From positions 135,563-199,562 of the forward strand of contig SCFE01000074.1 of NCBI GenBank assembly GCA_004352715.1: a stretch of DNA of 64,000 bases, in the 5' to 3' direction. The notes beneath the pieces were generated by a model. It worked only from the letters and a program-made list of their open reading frames with translations, had not been told where the DNA came from and ran no database searches. The stretch is from Hofstenia miamia. Taxonomy: Eukaryota > Xenacoelomorpha > Acoela. Made by a program: the position numbers and the translations under genes. Below are positions 10,272 through 22,187 of this stretch, one piece after another. The first letter of the stretch is position 1. Every line of letters begins with the position of its first letter.

Positions 10272-10351
10272 GCCAATCAGAGCTACCAGTAATTTCACAT
10301 GCTATAATTCAGTCGGCAAAAAATACTGCAAACCAATGGACAGTATATAAA
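10272..10351 (+). promoter_or_regulatory. Candidate core promoter: CCAAT and TATA boxes
   Basis: AGCCAATCAG at 10271-10280 is a consensus CCAAT box, ACCAATGG at 10332-10339 is a second, and TATATAAA at 10344-10351 is a consensus TATA box. The ATG of the next exon is about 30 bp downstream of the TATA box, so transcription would start around 10372-10378, leaving a very short leader. The arrangement is textbook, but TATA-like strings are common in DNA this A+T-rich. Confidence 0.5.
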
Positions 10352-10380
10352 TGATCTTAAACTCTACTAAACACTTTTTC

Positions 10381-10500
10381 ATGAACTACAACAATCATTC
10401 GGTGCAGTCTTTCCAAAGTTTGTCTTCGGATGGCAGTAATGAAAGCTATTCTTCTTACGACAGCAACGTTGGCGAAAGGCCTTTGCGGCGCAGATTAGGG
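10381..10500 (+). CDS. Candidate initial coding exon, Ser/Asn/Tyr-rich N-terminus
   Basis: ATG at 10381 opens exactly 40 codons ending in phase 0 at a GTAACT donor (10501). The protein starts MNYNNHSVQSFQSLSSDGSN and continues ESYSSYDSNVGERPLRRRLG. Its codons are much richer in G+C than the flanks. The N-terminus is disordered, Ser-rich and acidic, and ends in a basic patch (RPLRRRLG), as seen at the start of many transcription factors or cytoplasmic regulators. That function is only a guess. The CCAAT/TATA pair just upstream supports this as a first exon. The gene's later exons are not identified; 16063-16149 lies on the same strand but is not clearly part of it. Confidence 0.55.
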
Positions 10501-12427
10501 GTAACTTGTTTTTTATCTCTAGCGCGTTAAATAAACATAATTTCAATTAAAAATGCAAGAATTCGTTTCTGCTGATTCATTGTTTATGAATAACTCTGAT
10601 ATTAAAAAATTCATTATCAATAAATTATGCAGCCTGTCACTTAACACATTACACTGAACATTGTGACCCAATTTTAAATTCAATTTCCAATGTAAGTTAA
10701 AGTACGACACGTTCTAAACGTTAAAATTCATTATCAATGTATTATTACAAAGAGCAGTTTTCCCTTAATTATGATTAATGTTTTAAAATATAATTGATAT
10801 TGATTAGAAATTGATCTTTTCATAATATATAAAATAACCAATAGTAATATATCATAGAGTAGCTTTTTAATTACTATTGAATAAATATATGCTAACTTCC
10901 CTCATTTTCAAATCGTATGACATCAATTACTTCACAAAAATAATTTCTTAAACACTTTTCAGTTCATAGTGTCATATAATATTGTTTATTCCCTGTTATT
11001 TTTTAAATTTGATCCTCAACATAAGTAGAATTCTGAAATTCACCATGTTTTTGTTAAATTTATATATCGTCAATATGCTGATCATAGGAATTCTTGCGTT
11101 TACAACCTAGATCACTATGACATGCAAATTCATTCGTTCCAAAATATTTATTCAAACTGGCACAGCTAATTTTGCAAATAGTTCGTTATCACAGCACTTA
11201 CATATTAAATTTTGTTTTTCAATATTATTTGATAATCAGACAATATAGAAAACAATATAAAATAGGAGCAATGACGTTGTAAGATAATACATTAGCTTAT
11301 AAACTGACATGTTACCTACATTAAATAAACACAATAAACAATTATAAATACTGACAGTTATTAATTCAAACTTCGCCCGCCTTTATGACTAAGTTCAATG
11401 CACAGCCATATTTGAAGTATAATTGCATAAAATGTTGATGAAAGCTATATATATATATATATATATATTCTCATTTGCAATGCAACCTTTTTCTCGTAAA
11501 TAAATGAAAACAGTAATGTATGAGATTGAACTCATTGATTAGTCATCATTTTATGAACAACCATACCGCTCCTAGATGCTGCTGTAAAACACTATCATAT
11601 AAGGAATTATTCCTACTTTTTGTACAGCTGATATATTAACATATGCGAACGAACGTTAGTTATTCGAAGTATTGTTCAAATGAAATTCAGAGGAAATTAT
11701 ATTTATAGTATACCACACTTGAAGCTTTATAATTTACGCATAAAATATTGATGTTGTAATGGTTTTTGACTTAGTAATCTTCATTTAATTTCTCATTTGA
11801 TATAAAACGGTTCTGCAAGTTTGTAGTAATTCTGTTTTCGTAATATTTCAAAAAATTAAGCATCTGGTGATAACGTTGTCAACATCAACATCCAATCAAC
11901 TAAGAAATTTGTAATTAGATTGAGAAATAAATGTACTATATTTGACTTATTTAATATTAATAATAGTAATAATTACATGTTTCATTTCTATTTTCTATTA
12001 AAACGTACACAAAAATATATTTCAATATGTTGTAATACAGCTGGTAGATTCTGATAATCATAAAGTCGCATGCAAATGGTAAAAGCATCTTATATGTTCC
12101 TTTGCGAATTGTCCTCCCCGTAATAAAAGGATGATGGAAAGTGTAATTTTCGCTTGAATATTTAAGTTGATTATGAATAGTAATGTATATTAAAAATACA
12201 TGCCTAGCTCTTTTATTAAGTACTTATTACTTTTAGTAACGAGAGGAAAACAATAATTTTACATACGCCATCTAAACAATATCAGACAATGATACTAAAA
12301 ACGTTTGGAATAAACTCAAGGTATGCCGAAATTAATTTTAAATTTTTTGTAGTGATCTGTAATGTGACTATAATACATATCACTAAGTAAATAATTTACC
12401 TGAAATCAGCAATGTACTCTTAAGTTA
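10501..12427. other. Probable intron or intergenic stretch
   Basis: No second exon for the 10381 gene is recognisable. The stretch is very A+T-rich, with a TA microsatellite at 11446-11468. Confidence 0.4.
11446..11468. repeat. (TA)n microsatellite
   Basis: Perfect TA run. Confidence 0.9.
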
Positions 12428-12637
12428 TTAACAAGGGCTCTAAATTTGAGGACAGTATTTTTGTGTTATATTTTGACCAAAATTTACATACAAGGAGGGC
12501 TGACATAAGCGTAAGGGAGAAATTTTTAGAAGAGGCTTCTCAATTTTTACAAGATTTTGCCAGAAAATATACGCAACTGCCTGAAAACAACCGCTAAAGG
12601 ACAGTGGCCTGCTTAGGCCCAAAAATCAAAGGGTTAA
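12428..12637 (+). mobile_element. TTAA-flanked repeat family P4, copy A
   Basis: TTAACAAGGGCTCTAAATTT starts at 12428 and recurs at 26753 and 32313 with the following GAG-A-TGTATTTTT and TTTTGACCAAAATTTA segments. The right side ends CAAAGGGTTAA at 12634-12637, giving TTAA on both sides and partly inverted ends. This fits a piggyBac-type non-autonomous element of about 200 bp. The 60-codon minus-strand frame inside it has no known domain. Confidence 0.5.
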
Positions 12638-12815
12638 AAATTCTTCATAGAGTTACCCTATGCTTTTTATTCCATTTTAGATATATAATAATGCATTATT
12701 GCATTTGGCGCCAATGGAAGAGAATTGTAATATTTAGTAAGTGATTGGATTTTTCGTTTGCTCGAATATTATATTAAATTTTTGCACAAATTTCGGCCAA
12801 AAAAATTACAATGAA

Positions 12816-12864
12816 GGGGCTGCAGCCCCCATGCCCCGTAAGCCTATAGGGACTGAGTCCCTAT
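12816..12864. repeat. Twin perfect palindromes
   Basis: GGGGCTGCAGCCCC (12816-12829) is a perfect 14-bp palindrome. Seventeen bases later ATAGGGACTGAGTCCCTAT (12846-12864) is a perfect 9-bp-arm palindrome. Both are strongly G+C-rich in an A+T-rich setting. They resemble terminal hairpins of repeats such as Helitrons or short foldback elements, but no complete element boundary was found. Confidence 0.7.
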
Positions 12865-12949
12865 TCGTATTTAACAAAGTGGACAAAGCACTCCTCGGCT
12901 CATCACTGCCTGAAATGATGATAAAATATACAATTTTAATTCATTAAAT

Positions 12950-15900
12950 CAACAACTAAAATGTTTTTTCAAAAAGAAAAGAGCTTGTATAGAGTGTGGA
13001 AATTGAAAGCCCATAAAAATTTGAGAACATTATTTTCTGCTATTTAATGAATTTAACAACTTTAATTTCAAACGATTATTCTATTACAAAGTTATATGCT
13101 TTTAGTAGTCAATCATTAAAATTTGGACTCTGAACAAACGACATAAATAATTTTTTCAATGAACGACTAACTAATTATTTTGTGCTTTCTGAAAATGACT
13201 TTGGAAATGCAAGGAAATCTGAAAGCAATCTCTACTTTACGTTTAATTATTCTTGTACTCTTGTCAATCTTTTCTAATTCTGTAGACAAAAGTTCTATAC
13301 TTTTAGACTCTTGTTCATTTAATTTTTCCACAATTTACTTAAAACTGTTTTAATGCAATGTAACCTAAATTCAATTGAATAATTATAATTTAAGAGGAAA
13401 GATGCTAATTAAATTTTATGGGGCGTCAGTGTTATTAAAAATGCAGTTATATTTTCTTAAGAACTCCTTAAGTATTATTTCAAACTCCATTAAGTATTTT
13501 TCCAAAACTGTCAAGAGAATTCTGTGTGTTTGGCACCAAACTATAAAATCCATATCATAAATTATGTAATGGATAAGAAATTTGAAATCAAAGAAATTTT
13601 GTGCAATCAAAAAATCAATTTTTTGCACATTTTTCAATGCCAATTTCCACATAAGTGTACACCTCTTGCTTAAATTATTTGAATCACCTTAAAAATTTTA
13701 ACTATACTCACGTAAAGTGCCAAGTTCTGTGTAATAAACACAATACAGTACAATAGAGTTATGATTGTATTTACAACATATATTTATGAAAATACAAGTT
13801 AAAGCAGATTAATTGAAAAGCAACGATTAAATCAGTTAATTATGAACAAAAGATCAACCGTATTAAAGGGGATTTAAGTTTTTCAGTTAATTATTGTCGA
13901 AATTAATGGCCCATGTCGTACAAATTTTGCAATAGAAATAGTAGCGAATTCAATAGAAAAATTGCTTTTAGGCGTAAACTAGTGGCATTCTGGCCATTAT
14001 AAAATTTTTTTTCGATATTGCTATCACTTTATTGTTTTTTTGTTACTAATGTGTTGAAGCTGGTCCATTTTTTGTTATATATACTTTAACAGATTAAATC
14101 AGGTTAAAATCAGAAGAAGTTTCTACATGTATAATTTCTGGATAGGATAGAATCAAGCAAATTAGCGCCCGCAATAATTAGATATAATGTTTACAAACAA
14201 TAAAATGGAAGTTTATGTTTATCTCTCTGTCACTTTACATGTGCTTCAATTTATGCATATGCGAAACATCTCCTTCTATTGAAAAGGTTATCGAAAAACT
14301 TATATGAGTTATCAGAAAATTAATTTCTTTAATTGAAGAAACCATCTTTGTTGCAATTTGAATCATTGCTTAACAATACAGTAGTCATTGTCGATATATT
14401 TACGTTGATTAAGAACACGTTACTACGTAATAGTTAATCATTAAAGCATTAAGATAAATGTGATCAAGGGAAAGTGAAGTGTCTGCGATCCAATACATGA
14501 TTCGATCATTCAATATATCTCAATAGACGTTTCGATTATCATAAATATTGGCTAAAAACAAAGTTCAGCATCCTTATTGAGACTTTATTCACCAAAATTG
14601 TTTTCTACAAAACACTTGATTTCTAAGTTAACAGATGAAGTGTTTTGCGATAGCTAGTGAAAATATATTTCACACTACTGAAAAAAGTTCAGCAACATTT
14701 GATGCCCAAGAGATGCAATTAAGTTATTCTTTCAACATTTTGTTTTGAGTGTGCCATTTAGAATCAGCAATTATCGTAAGAGATCGATAGACACATTGAT
14801 ATTTTTAAAGGTTGTGATAGATAATCTTTACAATAATATCTATTTCCTGACAATCGATTTTGCACCCTTGATTGGGACAATATGATCAGCCGAATAAAGC
14901 AAGCCTCAATGGGTTAGTTAGAATGCAATAAAGAAAACACTGTAACTATACTAAACTTTTTTATAAAACCAAATATTGCGCAAAGAATATACAATGATGC
15001 TTAATTCGAGTTTAAGTTAAAGTAATTAATTCTAATTTTTTGTTATGAATAATTAATTACATTAAAACTATATAGCAAATAGACAGAATTGATTTTTGAT
15101 TTTGTAGCACGTTTCTAATTCCCAGCTTTTCATTAATGTTGCATGTGGTTCTTCAATTTGCCCCATAGCTTAACTACGCACATCACCTTTCAGTCAAAAT
15201 GATGTGTTATTGGAAATTGTGCTCATATATTATAGTTGCACTCGAGTAATTTACTGCACACTTCTTTTAGTCAAGCATATTTGGAAATGTCCTTACTTTA
15301 GATACAGACGACCCGTTTTAATTGATTGTTTCCAAGCGGTGATTGTTTGTGTTGCAATTGAAAAAGCTCGCACTATTAATTTTTCCTGCTTTTCAATCAA
15401 AAAGCAATAACCTGATATGAAGCAGGATGAAAACATAATTAGGTTTCAATTGAAGCATAGTTTTGCCTTTTTCTCCCATACACTGACTGACTTTTTCAAT
15501 GCATTAAAGTGATTAAATTTAACAGATAGTGTTGTTTACAACAAAAAACTCTCTAATTAATAACTTTAATTAGTGATGGTTTTAAGTAATTGTGAGAGTT
15601 TCATTTTTCTTCTATTGCAATTTTTTAAATTCGAATTTAAACTTTTCAAGTTTGCTTAAAATGAGAATTCTTATAGCTTGTTAGTTTTTCTTGGCTGTTA
15701 TCAAAAAAGTTTGTTAATTCTTAGACAAATATAAACGTTTCTATTCCAGGTGACTTTATTAAAGGCGTAATTAAACAGATAGAATTGCTACTAAATATGC
15801 CAGACTTTTTATCTGTACTTATTACACACCTGTACAAGAGAGTAAATTATTTAATAATGAATTTTTGGATTTAGGAGTTTTCAGTTAACTAAGAGCAAAA

Positions 15901-16058
15901 TTTTTATGTTTATCATTGTATATTGAATTTATCAATAACAAAGGATAATAAATTGATACTCTCATTTACGTAATCTCATTATTTTAACCAATCATCAAAA
16001 ACTAAATTAAGCTTTGTGTTAAAGCTTGATTTCACTTCCATTTTTAAAATTTTCAAAG
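12950..16058. other. A+T-rich stretch with no supported gene
   Basis: Contains only short open frames consistent with chance. No repeat family recognised. Confidence 0.4.
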
Positions 16059-16062
16059 AAAA

Positions 16063-16149
16063 ATGATGGAGGCGGAAATGTTAGAGGTCATAAATAAAGA
16101 CGTTGTTGAAACAGTCATCTCCAATATACAACACAAACATAAACTTAAG
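16063..16149 (+). CDS. Candidate short coding exon (29 codons)
   Basis: Two adjacent ATGs open MMEAEMLEVINKDVVETVIS and then NIQHKHKLK, ending in phase 0 at a GTATAT donor. The segment is acidic then basic and helical. It may be an initial exon using the ATG, or an internal exon, since TTTTCAAAG just upstream could serve as an acceptor. Joined in phase 0 to the open segment at 16348-16404 it would give a 47-residue protein ending at a stop. Not recognised. Confidence 0.35.
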
Positions 16150-16347
16150 GTATATATTTTTCACATACTATTGACTTTTTTTCTAAATATGCAAAATTTA
16201 TGATCATGTTTGAAGTTCACTAATTCACTATTTCATATTATAATATAATTATATTAATATTTTAATAATTCAATACAATGTTTTATTAAATTGTCGTTAC
16301 ATTAGCCATTAGCATTGAAATGCAATAAATACATGATATTGTACTAG

Positions 16348-16404
16348 TTATTCACCTACGATGGAGAAGAGGACATTTGCACGTTCCAGGGAAAACTCAA
16401 ATGA
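16348..16404 (+). CDS. Candidate terminal exon paired with 16063-16149
   Basis: After GTACTAG the frame reads LFTYDGEEDICTFQGKLK and stops at TGA (16402-16404). It begins in phase 0, compatible with the upstream donor at 16150, and is less A+T-rich than its surroundings. The acceptor has a poor pyrimidine tract. The function is unknown, and the pair could also be two exons of a larger gene. Confidence 0.25.
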   Translation, partial: LFTYDGEEDICTFQGKLK

Positions 16405-17577
16405 TTAAATTTTACAAGCTTTTCACTTCAATACCGACAAATAGCAGAATTTTATAATCAATTGTGTTAAAAAATCATTTTATTTGGTAAATGTTTTAGT
16501 CGGTACTAATCTCATCTATACTTAAGGTTTCATTGTGATATTTAATGTTATCTAGCTCCTGACTTCTCATATATATGTATATGAAATTCAAAATCCTGGA
16601 GTCTTAAACTTGATATAGCCTTTTTGCAGATTGTTTTCTTCACATAGCAACTAAAATATGCAAAAAATCATGACGTAAAAACTAAAAAGATTTAGAATTT
16701 CACAATATAGATGTTATTTTCGGTACAAGCTAAATGATTATTAATAAGATTTTCTTGAAATCATAGCATTAGGATTTTTTAAGCATGGTACTATTATAAC
16801 AATCTAGCAATCATCCTACAAGAAGAGTTTTAAGCTGATTTCTCTTAGACTATTGATATTTTTGTTGAATTTAAATTAGCAAAGTTAGAATGGCTCCAAT
16901 ATTGTGCAGACAAAAAGTACTTTAAAATGTCGAAAAGTCACAAAATATCAGGTCCTTCCTATTTGATATGAACTCAAAATTCTATTCTAGTTTTTCTTGG
17001 GGTAACAAAATTGCCCCAAACTTACTTTAACAGTTAAAGCCAAAATCGAATTTTCAAATTTCAATAATTTCTTTCCAAACGCAAAATAGACAGCATTTAC
17101 AAAAATGTGAGAAATTCATCAATTTTACATTTAATAATTTCATAAAATATCATTCTACTTGTGTATGAATAAAATAAATTTAAAAAAATACTTCTAAAAA
17201 TTCTAGTTCTAAGGTTTTCTTGAGGTTAATTTTTTGAAGAAATTGAAATACACCATACTGTAAAACAATGAAAAGTTTCTAAAATTGGATAAAAGTAACA
17301 TTAAGTACGATGTTTTTGAAAGCGCTGCTTTTAGTAAATTGCATAGCTGATTCCAAAATATATTGACAAGTTTTCGCAGAATTACGTATATGGCCTCTAG
17401 TGATGTGTAGGTCTGTGTGCCAGACTATCGACAACAATGCTGACAGCGGCAGGTGGCCATTTTTGTTATTAAATTTCAGTAAGTGATTGAAGAAAATTAC
17501 ATGGATTATTGTCAATCAAGAGAATGGTAAAAAAGTTATTGTTAGATTTCTATTGTATATACATAATAATGTTGTTT
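16405..17577. other. A+T-rich stretch with no supported gene
   Basis: Nothing recognised beyond short chance frames. Confidence 0.45.
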
Positions 17578-17967
17578 TTAACCCTAGTGCTACTTTTATC
17601 TATTTGTCCTCAATTTTTAACAATGTTATCTAAGGCTGTTAAAAATGTTGAAAACCTTTTACATGGACACATCTATGGGGTTGGGATCGCTCAGCAAGGA
17701 TGAAGATTTGTGCTGAAACTTATTCTTGTGCTTGAAGTGCATTCAAATAAGAATATTCTTTAAGCAAGAAATCCGGGTTTTTATTCCCATGGGAACAACA
17801 ACTACCCTGGAATATCTTGTCTTCTGGAGATAAACTGTGTGACTTTAGTCCAGGCCGCCGTGCCCAAAGTCAAAGGTTGCCGCGCCATCAATAGCTCGTG
17901 AGCTAAAATGTTTTAAAAATGTTTGTCATCACAGATTTTGAAAAATTCCTAGTGGAAATAAGGTTAA
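17578..17967 (+). mobile_element. TTAA-flanked repeat family P1, copy 2
   Basis: Begins TTAACCCTAG and ends with TTAA at 17964. The right end read on the other strand is TTAACCTTATTTCCACTAG, matching the left end of copy 1 (1526). It shares ordered blocks with copy 1, including CCATGGGAACAACAACTACC and a CCGTGCCCAAAGTCA segment. About 390 bp, no transposase. It is the best-preserved member of this family in the window. Confidence 0.7.
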
Positions 17968-19270
17968 GGATAACTATGAAAAGGAAATCAAATGATTGCC
18001 CACCAAAGTTTTTAACCAAAAACGGATCACTTTTTCAAATTCTAAGTTTTTCCAAATATATGATATGTTGCTATTCAGTGAAATAGTGAGAACTTCCATT
18101 TTTTTTCGCTAATCATAGACCTCATATGTACATTGGCTATCCTAAGATTGAGTTGTGACAATTGTTGAGTATATGGACAGCTTATATTTAAAAGATATAG
18201 TTTCTAATAAATTTTTTTGAGTTACTTAAGTTCTTTATAATAGTTCCTTGCACCAGGCGACCTATTAACTATTATTATATTTAATCGCCAATTTCTAATA
18301 TTGAGAAAATGGAATGTTTTAAAGTTTATGTATTTTAATTTGAATTTTACATCCAACCAGCAGTTAAAATTTATCTTCGACATTTCTAGAAAGATTAGGA
18401 ATAAATTTAATATTAACGTAAGAACAGCTATTCAATGCATTTGAAGAATTAAATGAGGGCAAAGCAAACATCTTCAAGTAATACAGGAAATCAGTACATG
18501 AAAGGTAGCTTAAAATTTGCATAATTCAACCATTCAGCAAAATTGTCAAAGACGGATAATGCCTAGCAGAAATATTGCAGAAGAACAATTGCTTTAATTT
18601 TAAATATCTCATTTGAAAGTAATAATTATAATACCGGTACGTCCTTGCACGCTTAGTAACTTAATCCAAGTTGTTTAATAAAAATTAACCCTAGACAATT
18701 GAGCTACTCAAAACACTTGGATGAAGAGGTGCAGATATATTTATTAATAATTAAGTTGTGATAACTGCAAAAAAATTGCCTTTATTATTTGAAATAAGTG
18801 GACCTGATATGTATTAAGAGTATGCGATATCCTTATTATTATGAAATTTTACTTGTATATTATTCAGGCTAAGCAAACTTGTAATTTCTCGATATCGACG
18901 TTTTCAATAAGATCATGAATTAATAAGCACTAGTGTTTTTGTTGTGCGCTGACAAATTGATTTATTTTCTAATGCTGCTTAATTATATTGCAGCGTGAAA
19001 GATTGACACAATGATTTGATTATACCAAGGCGCCTGAATGACTTTATAAGCAAGTAACAATAATACCAGGTGTATTGAAATTTTCCAAAAATAATACATT
19101 ATTTCCTTTAAAACAAAAATGTTCTCTTAAAGGGTGTTAGAAAGAAGTACTTAGAAAATTCAATTTTGAAGGAATGTTTGGCATTTATCCGATTTTTAAT
19201 TATTAAATTAATAGTAAAATTTTCATCTGGCAGAATGAAGCAAAATGAAAAATTCTTCGAATTATTACTT
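17968..19270. other. A+T-rich stretch with no supported gene
   Basis: Contains a solo TTAACCCTAGACAATTGAG motif at about 18684 that resembles a piggyBac-type end, but no matching right end was found. Confidence 0.4.
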
Positions 19271-19277
19271 ATATAAA

Positions 19278-19278
<1 letters not shown>

Positions 19279-19342
<64 letters not shown>

Positions 19343-19343
19343 C

Positions 19344-19382
<39 letters not shown>
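19279..19382. repeat. Long TA microsatellite with interspersed CATATA
   Basis: About 100 bp of TA repeats interrupted by regularly recurring TACATA units, the most complex of the TA tracts here. Confidence 0.9.
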
Positions 19383-19384
<2 letters not shown>

Positions 19385-19579
19385 GACACATACATAATGA
19401 TTACAAATGTTCTATCACAATTTTTGATCAGCTAATACCATTCCTATAAAATATTGTGTTAGAATGTTCAATCATAGTGTAACTGCATGAAAACTGAGGG
19501 TGGAATTTATTTTAAAAATGCTCACCTAAAAATTGACGATTCATTATTTCAATTATGAATATTATGATAAGAAAAATAG

Positions 19580-19711
19580 AAAGAGGACAGACAGTTGCAA
19601 TGGCAGATGAAGCATCAAAGCGAGTTTAATCAGGCGAACGCACCTAATTCATCCCCCATGACAGTTTATATAATTAGCCTTTTAATTCATAAATCAAAAG
19701 AAGTGGTTTGA
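19580..19711 (+). CDS. Weak exon-like segment, Gln/Asn-rich
   Basis: After AAAAATAG the frame reads KEDRQLQWQMKHQSEFNQAN then APNSSPMT, with a possible GTTTAT donor after Thr. It otherwise runs on to TGA at 19709. The composition is polar and less A+T-rich than the flanks, similar to a linker in a regulatory protein. Splice signals are weak and no family is recognised. Confidence 0.2.
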   Translation, partial: KEDRQLQWQMKHQSEFNQANAPNSSPMTVYIISLLIHKSKEVV

Positions 19712-20421
19712 TGCGAGCGGTCAAACATCAGCACCAAACTAATTTAAGTATATTGTTTGCAATTCAGAATTATTTGATACTGAAGACCAAATTGATGGCG
19801 AACAGCCTTGAATATTTGTACTGGTTACTGCTACAACTACAATTTCAATCCTTTTGAAATTATCCAGGAAAATCTAATATACTTTCTTTCGATTGGAGAG
19901 AAGTAAGAACTGCAAGATTTAAACATATTGATTTTCTAATTTGTAGTAGATTCAAGGTACGTGGTTAGCAATACTCTACAAAGTTTTGATTAGAATTGAA
20001 TATCAAATAAACGTAGGTTGTTATGACTTCTATATAGTATAAGTTTGTCAAATCCTTCGTTGAAAGCATAATGGACTAATGGCTGTGAAGCTCTTTTCAA
20101 CTAGTTGTTTACATTTTGCAGTAAGAGATGTAAAATATTATTTATATTGCTACCAATTCTTCCACGTAAAAATATGTAAATAGGCAATTTGCTAATACTT
20201 ACCGTGAATATGCAGTGTTGTTCATAGGAATGTTATACTTATGGCAATCCCATGGGAGTTGTCTTATGTGATAGGATGGGACAGCACACATCACATTTTT
20301 ATTTCCCATGTTAGACAATGCTTCATCGTATAAAATAAAATTTTGCCTGAAATTTGCAAATGATGTTAAAAAAGTCAATATATTTTGTCGATTTGCATGT
20401 ATCTTTGTACATGTAGTCCTA

Positions 20422-20910
20422 TTAACCTTAAACAGACTAACGCCCGTTTTAAAGGAAAAATCGTTTTTTCACATTTACGTGTAGAAAGAATTTTCCCCAA
20501 ACCTATTTCCAAATTTGAAAATCTTGGGGCATGGGTAGGTCTATTGGGGAACATACTTTAATGCAATTTTGAAAATTTCTATTAAAGCTTATTGTTGTGG
20601 CAGAGATTTTTGAATAGATTAACAAGTATTCTTTGAAAATTTCGAATTTTTGAAAAATATTTAAATTCTTACCATACCTAGTGTTAATGTATTTAGAAGG
20701 TTTTGAGCACCTGGTTAACAAAAAACTTTGACTGTTTCTTGATGTGTGCAAAGATGTTCCAAACCCATTGAGGTGTGCCGTGCGCAAAGTCAGAGGTCGC
20801 GGGGCTTTCAGATTGAGCACACCATTAATAGTTTTTGAGCTATAAGCGTTCAGACATTTTTTATAGGATCATGAAATTTTTTTAAAAATCAGAAGGCTGT
20901 TTAAGGTTAA
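20422..20910 (+). mobile_element. TTAA-flanked repeat, P1-related copy 3
   Basis: TTAACCTTAAACAG at 20422 is matched by CTGTTTAAGGTTAA ending at 20910, a perfect 14-bp terminal inverted repeat that includes TTAA. The 481-bp interior shares with P1 the segment GCCGTGCGCAAAGTCAGAG and the sequence around TAAGCGTT--ACATTTTT near the right end. A 105-codon minus-strand frame covers most of it but shows no known domain and is probably chance. The TTAA flanks indicate piggyBac-type insertion. Confidence 0.7.
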
Positions 20911-21837
20911 GTAGAGACTAAATAAAAATTTTCATAAATTTATTGATTTTATTAGAACTGTATTCCATATTAAAGATGTGGTCCAAATTTAAAATATATT
21001 CAGAAACCAAATGTGTCAAAAGTATTTTTAATAACATTACGTAAAAAACACGCCTTGAACGTAAACTTTACCATTTGTTAAATGTGTTGTTTACGGGTGC
21101 ATTCTCACTTGGTTGGGCAATAAATTTGTACAACTTCCCTTAATGTTAAAATAGAATGAGATGACATAGGACAGGGATAAATTGTCATGGTTTGGGTGGG
21201 ACAGAAAAGTATGTCCCTCGTATAATCCGTTGAATATGTACTTATTTTTTACTGTTCATCAAATGTAGACAGATTTTTTGCAAATGTTATATAGATATAT
21301 AAATAAATCTTCCTGGATTCGAACTGTTGATTATTTTAGTAAATGTTTTGAAATAATTTTCGTTACAATGATTGTATTCATGCTTTTTTTCGCAATTCAA
21401 TTCCAACGTGTTCTTTGAATTCCTATATTCAATCCCAGTCAATCAAAACAAACACATTTTGACTTAGCTACACAAACATTCCATGTATATATTGATATCC
21501 AGTATATTACAATACCCTATTTTTTGACAAACATTTGACATTTTAGCAATGAACTTTGACCTCGTTAATATCTTTCGTGAATTTAAATTACAACAGTAAT
21601 TGCATATCTAAGGGCCAAGTAGTAAAATTCTCACAAAGTCGCACATGATTTAATAAAGTGTGCAATAAATCTACTAAGTGTTATATTTACTACATTAGGA
21701 ATCTAAATTTATAAAATATGTAGCATTTGCATAATTAAGAAGCAATGCCAAAACGTAATACGCCAATAAAATGATTGGGCATAAGATTCACAATTTTAAT
21801 ACGCGGTTGATAAGATATAGATTATAGATGTTGTAAA
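20911..21837. other. A+T-rich stretch with no supported gene
   Basis: No exon or repeat recognised. A GTTCGAATCC string on the minus strand near 21310 resembles a tRNA B box, but no A box or cloverleaf accompanies it. Confidence 0.4.
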
Positions 21838-21981
21838 TTAATTATTCATAACTAGTAAATTAATTTTCCTGGCTCCAATAAAATGTTTGAATAATCCAAT
21901 TGCGTTGATAATGTCTATTATGCTGCAAGATGTTATTTTCAAACCTCTCATTAATAGTAGCACTGCAAGCTCACAAATTTG
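21838..21981 (-). CDS. Candidate terminal exon, helical protein
   Basis: On the minus strand a strong acceptor (ACCATTTTCTTACAG) precedes 47 codons and a stop. They read QICELAVLLLMRGLKITSCS, then IIDIINAIGLFKHFIGARKI, then NLLVMNN. The pattern is two amphipathic helices with a short turn, as in HEAT-like or other helical-solenoid proteins. It starts in phase 0. If the upstream candidate at 22351 is spliced after RETK, the phases agree. An internal donor (GTTTGA) after LLLMRG is also possible. No family is recognised. Confidence 0.4.
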   Translation of the reverse strand, partial: QICELAVLLLMRGLKITSCSIIDIINAIGLFKHFIGARKINLLVMNN

Positions 21982-22187
21982 CTGTAAGAAAATGGTCTTG
22001 TACGTTGATTTATTCAAATTTTGGTAAACAAGCTTAAGTATAAAGCCAGTCATTCATTGAGGAAAGTAGTTCTATTTGAAAAAGCCTTAATGCATTTTAA
22101 TTTGTAAATTGAAAAAATCGCAATGGTACTAGATAATAAAATTGGAAGTTAAGGTGTTTAGAGTACTGTGGAAAAATGTGGATTAAT

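Noticed and set aside
20503-20820. 105-codon minus-strand frame
   Set aside because: It lies wholly inside a TTAA-flanked repeat and has no transposase motif; best explained as chance within the element.
21300-21390. tRNA B-box-like GTTCGAATCC on the minus strand
   Set aside because: No A box, no acceptor stem and no cloverleaf can be formed around it.
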